NCBI RefSeq assembly: GCF_004125265.1
Contig: NZ_RDTE01000001.1
Span: 186,001-250,000, forward strand
Source: Streptomyces lydicus
GTDB lineage: Bacteria; Actinomycetota; Actinomycetes; Streptomycetales; Streptomycetaceae
DNA: 64,000 bases
Direction: 5' to 3'
Positions 25,230 through 33,547 of this stretch are shown one piece after another. Under the pieces are notes generated by a model. That model searched no databases and was not told the DNA's origin. It worked only from the letters and a program-made list of their open reading frames with translations. Positions within the stretch are counted from its first letter, which is position 1. Each line of letters begins with the position of its first letter. Position numbers and translations under genes: made by a program.

Positions 25230-26336
25230 GTGGCCTTCGTAGTCCAGCCCGCCCGGGTATTCCCCGAGAAGAACCTCATCAAGACCTCCGATATCCATGC
25301 GGAGATGGAGGTGAGCGCCAAGAACAGCCCCTACCTCGAACGTGTCAAGGCGATGGATGTCGGCGTGGAGTCGCGGTACTTCGTCGAACCTCTTGAGGTC
25401 GTTGCCCGCCCCGGCCGCATGGAGGAGCGCAATGAATGGGCGCTGCGCGGCATGGAGGCCCTTGCCGAACAAGCCTCCCTCAAAGCGCTGGATCTCGCCG
25501 GCCTCCTACCGAAGGACATCCACTACATCATCACCAGCAACTCCGTCAGTCCGCGTACGCCCGGTGCCGACGTCACCGCGGTCAATCAACTCGTGAAGTT
25601 GGGGATGTCCCCTAGCATCATGCGCATCCCCTGCACAACGCTCGGCTGTGTGGGCGGTGCACACGCACTGTCCCTGGCAGCCCAGTGGGCTGACGCCAAC
25701 CCGGGCAAGAACGTCCTCGTCCTCATACCGGAGCCGCTGTCCGTCGTCTATCAAGCGGAGCGTATGGACCTCAACGGTCTGCTGTGGCGCCTCTTCTTCG
25801 GAGACTCGGCCGCAGCCTGCGTCGTCACCAGCCCCAGCAACCCGCGTGATGATCGACCGCCCCGCGGCGCCTGCATGAGGATTGACGACAGCTGGCAGTA
25901 TGTCGCTCCCAACACCATGACCACCTATCGGCTCGACCACCGGGACAACGGCCTGCACTTCCTGTCGGAACGTGGTGCGGAACGGGCTGTCCGCAAGCTG
26001 AAGGGGCCGTTGACGGAGTGGCTGCCCGAAGGCTGGCGACCGGAGACATTGATCGGCCATCCAGGCGGACCGGCCGTGCTGCGCCACATGGCGGACATGC
26101 TCGGATTTCCGGCTGAACCTGACGAACCAGGCAACCCTCTCAGGGTTTCTTGGGATCGCCTGCGCGCGCGCGGCAATCTCGGAGGCGCGGCCGTTCTGGA
26201 CGTGCTGGCCGAGACCGCCACGCACGCACTGATTCCGGGGAGCGAGACCCTGCTCTTGGGAATCGGCCCGGGCATCACTGGCGCTGTCACAAAGGGACAG
26301 ATGTATGACCCGAACGACACGCCAGCGGTCGCATAG
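25230..26336 (+). CDS. Type III polyketide synthase
   Basis: A GTG at 25230 with AAGGAG five to six bases upstream gives a 368-residue protein. The chalcone-synthase triad is present: Cys140 in TTLGCVGGAHAL, His277 in IGHPGGPAVL, Asn316 in RGNLGGAAVLDVL. The C-terminal GIGPGI matches the GFGPG loop of the family. These homodimers extend an acyl-CoA starter with malonyl-CoA and cyclise it to phenols or pyrones. The product cannot be predicted here. Downstream genes for a GXWXG protein and an alcohol dehydrogenase, and a nearby acyl-CoA ligase, could supply or tailor it. Confidence 0.92.
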   Translation: MAFVVQPARVFPEKNLIKTSDIHAEMEVSAKNSPYLERVKAMDVGVESRYFVEPLEVVARPGRMEERNEWALRGMEALAEQASLKALDLAGLLPKDIHYIITSNSVSPRTPGADVTAVNQLVKLGMSPSIMRIPCTTLGCVGGAHALSLAAQWADANPGKNVLVLIPEPLSVVYQAERMDLNGLLWRLFFGDSAAACVVTSPSNPRDDRPPRGACMRIDDSWQYVAPNTMTTYRLDHRDNGLHFLSERGAERAVRKLKGPLTEWLPEGWRPETLIGHPGGPAVLRHMADMLGFPAEPDEPGNPLRVSWDRLRARGNLGGAAVLDVLAETATHALIPGSETLLLGIGPGITGAVTKGQMYDPNDTPAVA

Positions 26337-26358
26337 ACCTTGGGGTCGAGTCTCGGAT

Positions 26359-26402
26359 CGGTGCGGGGCCGCCGCGGGGAATCCGTTGGCGGTCCCGCAC
26401 CG
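26359..26402 (+). terminator. 15-bp hairpin after the polyketide synthase
   Basis: CGGTGCGGGGCCGCC pairs with GGCGGTCCCGCACCG (one G-T pair), 22 bases past the stop. It suggests that the next gene has its own promoter or is reached by read-through. Confidence 0.75.
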
Positions 26403-26495
26403 AGACGGAGCACCACAGGGTGCTCCTTGGAAGGTCAATGACCTGACCGAGCCTCACGTCCGACAGCAAGGGTCGGTCCATCTATTGAGAGGAGC

Positions 26496-26975
26496 ATGAT
26501 GAACGACGAGCATGCCGGCCGGCGCATCGCCGAGATCCGCGCAGCCGGTGGTGAGGTGTCCTTCACCGAACTGGATGAGCTGTGGATGGCACTGCCGACC
26601 GTACAGCCGCAAGACATCCTCGGGGCGTGGAAGGGAAGCGCGTTCTCCACCGGCCACCCGGTAGAGGCCAGGCTCATCACGGCGAACTGGCACGGCAAAC
26701 GCTTCGAGTCCCTGTCCCGCGTACAGCCCCTGATCTGCCGCAACGAGCAGGGTGAGCTGTTCTCCGACATCGAGCGGGGCAGCGGCGAAGCCAGCCTGTG
26801 GATGGTGGAATTTCGCGGTGAGGTGACAGCCACCATGGTCTACGACGGCCTCCCAATTCTCGACCACTTCAAGCGTATTGACGCCGAGACACTCCTCGGC
26901 GTCATGAACGGCAAAGACGTCCTGGACGACCGCGGCCACCACTTCTACTTCGTCCTTGAGCGGGATCGCGACTGA
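26496..26975 (+). CDS. GXWXG / DUF4334-like protein
   Basis: The 159-residue protein starts MMNDEHAGRRIAEIRAAGGE; AGGAG sits just before two adjacent ATGs (26496, 26499), and the second has better spacing. It has the GXWXG motif as GAWKG (residues 44-48) and the following pattern of DUF4334 proteins (PLICRNEQGELFSDI, MVYDGLPILDHFKRID, DRGHHFYFVLER). The domain is a small lipocalin-like barrel in models of the family, with no proven activity. It lies between the polyketide synthase and the dehydrogenase. Confidence 0.8.
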   Translation: MMNDEHAGRRIAEIRAAGGEVSFTELDELWMALPTVQPQDILGAWKGSAFSTGHPVEARLITANWHGKRFESLSRVQPLICRNEQGELFSDIERGSGEASLWMVEFRGEVTATMVYDGLPILDHFKRIDAETLLGVMNGKDVLDDRGHHFYFVLERDRD

Positions 26976-27010
26976 CTCGCGACCAGCTCACACCCGGCAG
27001 TCCATTCATC

Positions 27011-27031
27011 CCGGCCGCGGTCCGCGGCCGG
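27011..27031. promoter_or_regulatory. Perfect 10-bp dyad ahead of the dehydrogenase
   Basis: CCGGCCGCGG and CCGCGGCCGG flank a single T, 15 bases before the GTG of the alcohol dehydrogenase and close to its GGGGGA ribosome site. It may be an operator, a terminator of the preceding gene, or an RNA hairpin that limits ribosome access. Confidence 0.6.
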
Positions 27032-27046
27032 AATCAGGGGGAACCC

Positions 27047-28135
27047 GTGCGCATACAAGCAGCCGTCGTCGAGTCCCAAGGCGGCCCCTTCATCATCCGC
27101 GACCTCGACCTCGAGGAGCCGCGGGCCGACGAAATCCTCGTCAAAATCACCGCGGCAGGTATCTGCCACACGGACCTGAGCACACGAGCGCGTTGGCCGC
27201 GGCCGCCGATGGTCTTCGGCCACGAAGGCGCCGGCATCGTCGAAGCCGTGGGCGACCAGGTGACCACCGTCGCCCCAGGCGACGCCGTGTGCCTGAGCTA
27301 CCGCAGCTGCGGCACCTGCGAGCAGTGCGGCTCCGGACACACCGCGTACTGCGACGCGGGCATCAACTCCTTGAACGCCAGCGGCTCGCGTACCGACGGA
27401 AGCACGGCCCTCTCCCGTGAGGGAGAACCGGTCTACGGCAACTTCTTCGGGCAGAGCAGCTTCGCCAGCCATGCCCTCGCCTATGAGAGCAACTGCGTCA
27501 GGATCCCCACCGACTACTCCCCCATCCTGGCCGCCCCGCTCGGATGCAGCGTGCAGACGGGCGCAGGGGCGGTCCTCAACGTTCTGCAGCCGGACCCCGG
27601 TTCGTCGCTGGTGGTTTTCGGATCCGGTGGTGTTGGCCTGACCTCCGTCATGGCCGCGGTTGCTGAGGGCTGCTCCGTGGTCGCCGTTGACCCGGTGCCA
27701 TCCCGGCGCGCTCTGGCCCGAGACCTCGGCGCCGTCGCCGCGCTCGACCCGGCGCAGGCTGCGGACATTGCGGCAGTTGTCCGGGACATCACCTCCGGCG
27801 GATCGCACTACGCCATCGACACCACCGGCCAGCCGGCTGTGATCTCTCAGGCCATCGGAGCTCTTCGTCAGCGAGGCACGCTGGCGCTGGTAGGGATCGG
27901 CAAGACAGCCGAATTCGACATCATGAGCGTGATGACCAAGGGGGTCCGGCTGCGCGGAGTGATCGAAGGGGACGCGGTACCCCAGAGTTTCATTCCACAC
28001 CTGATCAAGCTCCATGGCCTCGGGCGCCTCCCCGTCGAGAAGCTGATCACGCCGTTTCGGTTCAGCGACATCGAGGCGGCCGCCCGTGCCGCCATAGCCG
28101 GTGAGGTCATCAAGCCCGTGCTTACCTTCGACTGA
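27047..28135 (+). CDS. Zinc-dependent alcohol dehydrogenase
   Basis: The 362-residue protein is a medium-chain dehydrogenase close to aryl-alcohol dehydrogenases. Catalytic zinc ligands are in GICHTDL (C40) and FGHEGAG (H59); the structural zinc set is C88, C91, C94 and C102 (CGTCEQCGSGHTAYC). The Rossmann motif is VVFGSGGVGL. It would interconvert an alcohol and an aldehyde with NAD(H) in the cytoplasm. The GTG at 27047 follows GGGGGA. Position 71 bases after the GXWXG gene suggests both act on the polyketide synthase product or its starter (inference). Confidence 0.9.
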   Translation: MRIQAAVVESQGGPFIIRDLDLEEPRADEILVKITAAGICHTDLSTRARWPRPPMVFGHEGAGIVEAVGDQVTTVAPGDAVCLSYRSCGTCEQCGSGHTAYCDAGINSLNASGSRTDGSTALSREGEPVYGNFFGQSSFASHALAYESNCVRIPTDYSPILAAPLGCSVQTGAGAVLNVLQPDPGSSLVVFGSGGVGLTSVMAAVAEGCSVVAVDPVPSRRALARDLGAVAALDPAQAADIAAVVRDITSGGSHYAIDTTGQPAVISQAIGALRQRGTLALVGIGKTAEFDIMSVMTKGVRLRGVIEGDAVPQSFIPHLIKLHGLGRLPVEKLITPFRFSDIEAAARAAIAGEVIKPVLTFD

Positions 28136-28774
28136 TCTTCCATTGGGCGCGCCGGGCTGATTGGCTCGCCAGCCATCTTCTCCTGCGGGGAGGGAAAGGC
28201 TCGCCAGGAGCTCGGCGCGCAGGCTCCCACGAGTTGCCTGCTCCGATGGTCGAGCTCTGGCGGGCTGAGGAATGGAGCGGCTTGTTGGGCGCAAGGTCGG
28301 GGGCCGTGTGCAGCTTCCAGCCTGGCGCCGACAGATCTGCGTTCCGCCGGCGGCTCCACAAGACGGGTTCCGTGATCGAGCTGACACGTGCTGTCCACGT
28401 AGCTGCCTCTGGCGGACATTGAATACCTTCCTTGCCACGCCTTACCGCCCGCACGCGAGTCATCCTGTGGACAGACTCTCCCCTTTCTCGCCTTCCTGGA
28501 AAGGCCCTGGGTAATTCGGGGTGCTTTTTGTAATTTCGACATGCTGATCGGCGGCAGTCGAAGATGAGAACTGTGGATAAAATCCACAGGAAAGGCAACC
28601 GGAACAGGCCTTAGACCCCCTGATGACGCATGGCGTTTTCTTGCAGTGCGGAATGTTAGTATCCACATCAGACGCAACTCGTCATCGCGCCTCCGAAATG
28701 CACTGCACTTTCGTGCGCAATCCGTGGCAGTGCGACTGCATCACGTAAAGAGCTTGATGGACAGGAGACATGCT
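28136..28774. other. Intergenic, 639 bases
   Basis: It is the upstream region of the TetR-type gene and turns AT-richer after 28500. A half-site-like CGGAATGTT occurs near 28648, but no full receptor palindrome was found. No convincing gene is present. Confidence 0.45.
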
Positions 28775-29449
28775 GTGACACAGCGGGACCGAAGGGAACG
28801 GCCTCTTCAGCAGGATCGAGCAGTTCGGACCCGCAAGAAGATCCTGGAGGCCGCCGCCACCCTCTTCGACGAGAACGGTTTCGGTGGTACCACGATCGCC
28901 GACATCGTCGAGCGATCGGAGATGACGAAAGGTGCGCTTTACTTCCATTTCAAAAGCAAGGATGCCGTCGCGGTAGCCATCATGGAGGACCAGTTCGCAG
29001 GGCTCCCTGAACTCCCTCCGCAGAGCCTGGCATCCCAGATGCTCGTCGATACCGGATTCCTTCTCTCCTATCTGTTGAGAACAGATCCAATGCAGCGCGG
29101 CGCGGCCCGTTTGGCCATGGAACAGGGATCGAAGACGCTCGATACAAAACGATCGAACGACGTGTGGATCGAAGTGGTGAGTTCGATCCTGACAGAAGCC
29201 TGGAACCGGGGCGAACTGCTGCCATCCGTCGACATATATAAGGTTTCCTGGCACATCGTCGCAGCATTTTCAGGAATTCAGAATATGTCCCAAACCTACG
29301 ACGGTCGGATGGAACTGACGAATCACCTGAAGGACATGTGGGAGTTCATCCTGCCGTCCGTGGTCGTCCCCGCTGTTCTGGCCAAGCTTGACCTCGATCC
29401 CGACAAGGGCGAGAAACTCTCGAATGGGCTCTCTTCTTCAAGCGGGTAG
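28775..29449 (+). CDS. Gamma-butyrolactone-receptor-like TetR regulator
   Basis: The GTG at 28775 has AGGAG eight bases upstream and gives 224 residues. The N-terminus (QQDRAVRTRKKILEAAATLF, TTIADI, TKGALYFHFKSKDAVAVAI) is the DNA-binding signature of ArpA/ScbR-type receptors, a TetR branch. The conserved ligand-pocket Trp is at W131 (NDVWIEVV), followed by EAWNRGELL. Such proteins repress targets until a butyrolactone or butenolide binds. No AfsA-type synthase is in the window. Likely targets are its own gene and the promoter at 23715. The Pro usually four residues before the Trp is Ser here, so ligand binding may differ. Confidence 0.88.
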   Translation: MTQRDRRERPLQQDRAVRTRKKILEAAATLFDENGFGGTTIADIVERSEMTKGALYFHFKSKDAVAVAIMEDQFAGLPELPPQSLASQMLVDTGFLLSYLLRTDPMQRGAARLAMEQGSKTLDTKRSNDVWIEVVSSILTEAWNRGELLPSVDIYKVSWHIVAAFSGIQNMSQTYDGRMELTNHLKDMWEFILPSVVVPAVLAKLDLDPDKGEKLSNGLSSSSG

Positions 29450-29944
29450 CAGTATGTCGATGCGCACAAAGAATGTGATGTTGCGCCATCAGCACTTCGA
29501 TCCGCCTGTGACCTCACGGCCGAGGCGGGCGCAGGAGAAGCACCGCTGCCGGCGGTCGGCATCGTGCTCTGTCCAGGTGCGGAGCCCAGGACCGCAGGGC
29601 CCGCGGTCGATGTGCCGGTTCGCGACCACGCAACCGATGCCCGCATTCTGCAGCTGTAGCTCTGTACGCCGATCCGACAGCGCCCCGCCTCGTGGATCAT
29701 CACGAGGCGGGGCGCTGGAGTGATTAGCGGGGGAAGCGGTCAGGAGGCCAAGACAGTGACAGTCTGGGCGAAGATGCGGGCCGGCGCCGCGGTGGAGATC
29801 CGTATCACAGCTGCGCCGCATTTCCGTCCGTTCACCGGGGACCGACGGCCGACCGAGCGATGACACAAAGGCCGTTCCGTCCAGTGCAGTTGACGCCGCG
29901 TCGGCCGGGTTGGGTCGCTCCACAGCAACCGGGGGAACGGTGTG
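29450..29944. other. Convergent intergenic, 495 bases
   Basis: This stretch lies between the ends of the TetR-type gene and the acyl-CoA ligase gene and contains the strong hairpin at 29679-29716. No gene is supported. Confidence 0.5.
29679..29716. terminator. 16-bp perfect hairpin between convergent genes
   Basis: AGCGCCCCGCCTCGTG pairs perfectly with 29701-29716 across GATCAT. It can end transcription from both sides. Confidence 0.9.
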
Positions 29945-31564
29945 TCAGGCCCCGCTCGTCCACGCGGCGCGCAGCGCCTTCTTGTCCACCTTGCCGACCT
30001 TGGTAGTCGGCAGCCGGTCCAGCAGCACCGTCTTCCGGGGCGAGTACAGCTCTCCCAGCTCGGCGGTCACCGCTGCACCGACCGCCTCTGGGTCGACGTC
30101 AGCGCCCTCGGTCGTGGCCAGGAAGATCTGTACGGCTTCTCCGTACTCCTGGTCGGGCACGCCCACCGCCGCCGCGTTACGCACACCGGGCAGCGTGAGC
30201 AGGAAGTCCTCCAGCACCCTGGAGTAGACGTTGTCGCTCGTGCCTCCGGTGACGATGATGTCCTTGGCCCGGTCGACGAGATAGAGGTATCCCTCCTCGT
30301 CGAGATAGCCCATGTCCCCAGTGCGCAGCCAGCCGTCATGCAGCGCCGCCGCGGTGCGCTCCGGGTCCTCGTAGTAGCCGAGCATCACCGTCTGGCCATG
30401 GACGCACACCTCGCCGACCTGTCTGACGGGCAGCGCCTCCGTGCTGTTTTCCCCGCGGATCTCGATCTCGACGTCGGAGATCGCCCGGCCGCAGCTACGC
30501 CAGAGCTCGGAGCGTTGGGCCCCTTCCGAAACGAGATCTTCGGCATCGAACGCAGTGACACCGAGCGCCTCCGACTGCCCGTAGCCCTGGCTGAGCACGG
30601 GGCCGAGCACCTCGACCGCCTGCTGCAGCCGGCTCGGCGACGTGGCCGAGCCGCTGACGACGATCCGCCGCAGCGCGGGCAGGGCGCCCGGCTCGCACTC
30701 CGAGTGGTCAAGCAGCGCGTACAGCATGGGCGGTACGAGCATGGTGGTGGTGATCCGCTCGTCGCGCAGGACCGTCAGCGCAGCGCCGGCTTCGAATTCG
30801 GGCAGGACGACGAGGGCGGCTCCCGTCATCAGAGCCCGGATTGAGGTGAGGTGGCCGCTGCCGTGCGTGAGCAGTGTGGAGGCGAGCACTCTGTCCGTGC
30901 CCGGTTTCATGGTCGGGAAGGCCGCAGGGCGGGAGTTCAGCGTGGGGTCTTCCAGCTTTTCGACCATCGCGTCGTAGAGCTTGCGGCTGTGCGCGGCGAG
31001 CTTGGGGCGGCCCAGGGTTCCGCCGGTGTAGAAGACGGTGACGGCGTCGTCCGCGCCCGGGGCCGGCACGCCGTCAGGGCGCACCTCCGGACACTCGTCC
31101 GCCAGGGCCAGCAGGTCTGTGCACCGCTGCTCGCAGGGCCCGAGGCTGAGCAGTATGGGGGCGTGGACGCTGCGGCCTGCCGCGTCGGCGGCCCGTTGCG
31201 CGAAGAGCGGGTCGGTGACCACGGCGCGCGCCCGGGACTGCTCGACCAGCGCGGCGAGTTCGCCGGGTCCTGGCTCGGGCGGCAGGAACACGACGCGGCA
31301 GCCGATGAGGTGGACGGCGAGCTGCACCAGGACGGAGTCCACGCGGTTGGCCAGGAACAGCCCCACTCCATCGCCGGGCACGAGCCCTTGCCCGCGTAGC
31401 GCATGCCCCAACCTGAACAGACGCCGCCGGGCCTCCCCCCTGGTCAGCCGCTGCGCCCCCTGGACGAGCGCCTCGGCCTCCTCGTCCTCGTGCCATTGCT
31501 GCAGAATGCGGTCCACGTATGTCCGTGGCTTGGGTGTTTCCTGTGCGTTAACGATCACGAGCAC
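29945..31564 (-). CDS. Acyl-CoA ligase (AMP-binding enzyme)
   Basis: The 539-residue protein follows the ANL superfamily layout: VFYTGGTLGRPKLAAHS (P-loop-like A3), VLSQGYGQSEALGVTAFD (A5), GWLRTGDMGYLDEEGYLYLV (A7), VDRAKDIIVTGG (A8) and the C-terminal lysine in TTKVGKVDKKALR (A10). It should activate a carboxylic acid as the adenylate and load it on CoA. Substrate type is not readable; it could feed the polyketide synthase or the oxoamine synthase. The GTG at 31564 is chosen because conserved sequence starts shortly after; the ribosome site is weak. It is convergent with the TetR-type gene. Confidence 0.9.
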   Translation of the reverse strand: MLVIVNAQETPKPRTYVDRILQQWHEDEEAEALVQGAQRLTRGEARRRLFRLGHALRGQGLVPGDGVGLFLANRVDSVLVQLAVHLIGCRVVFLPPEPGPGELAALVEQSRARAVVTDPLFAQRAADAAGRSVHAPILLSLGPCEQRCTDLLALADECPEVRPDGVPAPGADDAVTVFYTGGTLGRPKLAAHSRKLYDAMVEKLEDPTLNSRPAAFPTMKPGTDRVLASTLLTHGSGHLTSIRALMTGAALVVLPEFEAGAALTVLRDERITTTMLVPPMLYALLDHSECEPGALPALRRIVVSGSATSPSRLQQAVEVLGPVLSQGYGQSEALGVTAFDAEDLVSEGAQRSELWRSCGRAISDVEIEIRGENSTEALPVRQVGEVCVHGQTVMLGYYEDPERTAAALHDGWLRTGDMGYLDEEGYLYLVDRAKDIIVTGGTSDNVYSRVLEDFLLTLPGVRNAAAVGVPDQEYGEAVQIFLATTEGADVDPEAVGAAVTAELGELYSPRKTVLLDRLPTTKVGKVDKKALRAAWTSGA

Positions 31565-31716
31565 ATGCAAACATGTCTCTTGGAAGTCGTCGCCCCACGG
31601 GGGCCGCCTTCGGCCACCAACTGGCGGATTACCATGCGGCTGACATGACACCCCTCTCCGCGCGGCACCGGGGCACATGCCCCAGAGGGCGCGAACCTAG
31701 GCAGTCTGCGCGGTCA

Positions 31717-31956
31717 TCAGCCAAAAAGGGGGAGCAAATAGTCGATGGCGAGCAGGACTAGGGCAATTCCGGCCCATATGGCAATGAACCTCGGGATGCC
31801 GCCCCATTTCGGTACGGGGACGATCCGCTCGTGTCGGGTCGGCAGCCCGCCATGGGCCAGGATGCGGTGTGTCCGGCGGAGGCGTTGTGCTGCCTGCTTG
31901 CTGGTGCAGGTCTCGTCCTGGCCGCAGGTATCGCAGATGTAGATGTGCTTTGGCAT
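31717..31956 (-). CDS. Small membrane protein with zinc-ribbon-like N-terminus (79 aa)
   Basis: The product begins MPKHIYICDTCGQDETCTSK: CxxC plus a third Cys, with a His at residue 30 (RRTHRI), resembling a small zinc site. The C-terminus is one hydrophobic helix (FIAIWAGIALVLLAIDYLLP). It would be a single-pass membrane protein with a cytoplasmic metal-binding head. It is the last gene of the leftward block, separated from it by a promoter-like AT-rich stretch and a perfect inverted repeat, so it may be independently controlled. Confidence 0.65.
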   Translation of the reverse strand: MPKHIYICDTCGQDETCTSKQAAQRLRRTHRILAHGGLPTRHERIVPVPKWGGIPRFIAIWAGIALVLLAIDYLLPLFG

Positions 31957-32022
31957 GCGAACTCCCGCCTAGGTTCCGGGTTTTAGCCCATGTTGCCGCG
32001 CGCGGGAGCTTCGAATGGCACT

Positions 32023-32051
32023 GAATGCACAATGTGACCTTTTGTGCATTC
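32023..32051. promoter_or_regulatory. Perfect 10-bp inverted repeat, putative operator
   Basis: GAATGCACAA at 32023-32032 pairs with TTGTGCATTC at 32042-32051 across nine bases. It lies about 70 bases upstream of the small membrane-protein gene in an AT-rich stretch and is followed by GTAGGTAG-type direct repeats (32056-32091). Confidence 0.6.
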
Positions 32052-32055
32052 TTGA

Positions 32056-32091
32056 AGGTAGGTAGAAGGTAGGTAGCTGGAGGCAGGTAGG
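32056..32091. repeat. GGTAGGTAG-type short direct repeats, copy A
   Basis: GAAGGTAGGTA occurs twice in tandem, followed by GGCAGGTAGG. The same motif is found in reverse orientation near 35330-35371 and again at 35395-35413, so both promoter-like gaps of the leftward block carry it. Confidence 0.5.
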
Positions 32092-32151
32092 CGTGCCGGG
32101 GCTGAACAGGGCCAGGGGAGGGGCACGCCGCGTCCCGCCCCCGGCACAACG

Positions 32152-33063
32152 TCACGCGGCCCCGTCTACGGCTTCCTCATGCTCCTTTTCAGCAGGCCCC
32201 TGCGTGAAGGCAGGGGTGAGGGCTCTGGAGGGGCCGGTGTGTGTGGTGTCGGGCACCTGATCGGGGGGTGCCTGGCGGGGGTTGAGGCCCAGGTCTTCTC
32301 GAAGTTGCAGCAGGTTGATTCCGTAGACGTTCGCTGGCTTGCCGCCGACCTGGAATTTCATCTGCTCCTTGTACCGGATGCCACAATCGGCGAGACGTTC
32401 CTTCAGGTCATCAAGCGTGTATCGAGGGTCGACGGAGCGCAGGCCACGGAGGATGTCCTCGAGGCGAGCGCCCCTCCCAGTAACCGAAACGATCTTCCCT
32501 TCCTTGTCCGGTCCGGATAGTTTGCGCGCCGCTCCCGCTTCAACGACCCGCCGTATGTATTCCTTGAACTTGGAGTCGTGGACGGAGGCTTCGTGGCGGG
32601 CAGCCTCCTGTTCTACGTCCCGCTCCCCCAGACCCCTTTCGTGATCATTTTCAGTGGAAGGCTCGGCCTTTCCCTTCTGGAGGTTCGTCTTGTCCTGGGA
32701 CTCCTCGCCTCCCTTAGCGTCCTTCTTCTTCGCCTTCTTCGCCTTCTTGGTCTTCTTCGGCGCTCGGGCATCCCCATAGGCCTGCACCCCGGCGATGACG
32801 AAGCATCCGATCACCCAGGCAAAGAACAGAGCCGTATACATCGCCGGGCGACGCTCAGCGAGGAAGAGGTAGAGGTAGCCGAAGAAGAGGAGGGCCAGCA
32901 CCCGGCCGAAGAAGCTGCTGCCCTCCTTACGAAGGAACTTGAGCAGGCCGGTAAGCATGACGAGGCTGGCATTGAACAGGCCAAGGAGGAATGCAGCGAG
33001 TGCGGTGTAGAGGTTCAGCGCCTCCGGCGCGGCATCGGTCTTCTTCGCCCTTTTCTGAGTCAC
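32152..33063 (-). CDS. Membrane protein of the transfer-like block (303 aa)
   Basis: It has two hydrophobic regions in the first 100 residues (LYTALAAFLLGLFNASLVML, FGRVLALLFFGYLYLFL, ALFFAWVIGCFVIAGV), then a Lys-rich stretch (KKTKKAKKAKKKD) and a soluble C-terminal domain with a winged-helix-like part (ARLEDILRGLRSVDPRYTLD, DLKERLADCGI). The ATG overlaps the stop of the preceding gene (33060-33063), so they are coupled. Such proteins are found in Streptomyces plasmid transfer or spread operons; no individual function is known. Confidence 0.65.
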   Translation of the reverse strand: MTQKRAKKTDAAPEALNLYTALAAFLLGLFNASLVMLTGLLKFLRKEGSSFFGRVLALLFFGYLYLFLAERRPAMYTALFFAWVIGCFVIAGVQAYGDARAPKKTKKAKKAKKKDAKGGEESQDKTNLQKGKAEPSTENDHERGLGERDVEQEAARHEASVHDSKFKEYIRRVVEAGAARKLSGPDKEGKIVSVTGRGARLEDILRGLRSVDPRYTLDDLKERLADCGIRYKEQMKFQVGGKPANVYGINLLQLREDLGLNPRQAPPDQVPDTTHTGPSRALTPAFTQGPAEKEHEEAVDGAA

Positions 33064-33536
33064 GAGATGACCAGATTGGGCACGAACATGATCAAGGTCA
33101 TGAGAATCGACCAGAAGGAACCCGTGGCTGCGAGCATCGCAGCACCGAAGATCATCCCGAAGATTGACCCCACGACGGGGACGAAGCTGATGCCGATCGC
33201 CAGGATGAGGAAGCTGATGCAGATCGAGGTCATCCCGGGATTCCCGATGTCGGGGTTGCTGGCCAGGGCGACCGGCATGTCTTTGATAGCGAGGCCTACG
33301 TCGTGAAACATGGTGCCGCCGGGGGTGCGCATGAAGACGTCCTGAGCCACGATGCCGAGATACTGCGCGCCGACGCTTCCAAATTGGATCTTGCCGTTGG
33401 GCACGTTCTTGCCGAGCTTGAGGCGCACGCAGGAAACGAGGAGGGTGACGACGACGGCCAGAGCGGCTCCGGTGGCCGGCAGGGCTCCGGTGAGTCGCTC
33501 CAGGCCGCCGGCCGCGGCGAGCGCGGTGGTGTTCAT
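33060..33536 (-). CDS. Multi-pass membrane protein (158 aa)
   Basis: The product begins MNTTALAAAGGLERLTGALP, with a hydrophobic helix at about 20-40 (TGAALAVVVTLLVSCVRL), a central soluble loop (GTMFHDVGLAIKDMPVAL), and two or three helices at the C-terminus (TSICISFLILAIGISFVPVV, MIFGAAMLAATGSFWSI). It sits 11 bases after the 414-aa membrane gene and overlaps the 303-aa gene, so it is an operon member. The pattern resembles small pilin-like or channel subunits of conjugation systems, but no family can be named. Confidence 0.65.
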   Translation of the reverse strand: MNTTALAAAGGLERLTGALPATGAALAVVVTLLVSCVRLKLGKNVPNGKIQFGSVGAQYLGIVAQDVFMRTPGGTMFHDVGLAIKDMPVALASNPDIGNPGMTSICISFLILAIGISFVPVVGSIFGMIFGAAMLAATGSFWSILMTLIMFVPNLVIS

Positions 33537-33547
33537 GTCGGAAATCC

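Noticed and set aside
28640..28660. Receptor autoregulatory site before the TetR-type gene
   Set aside because: Only a single half-site-like CGGAATGTT is present; no second arm at the right distance.
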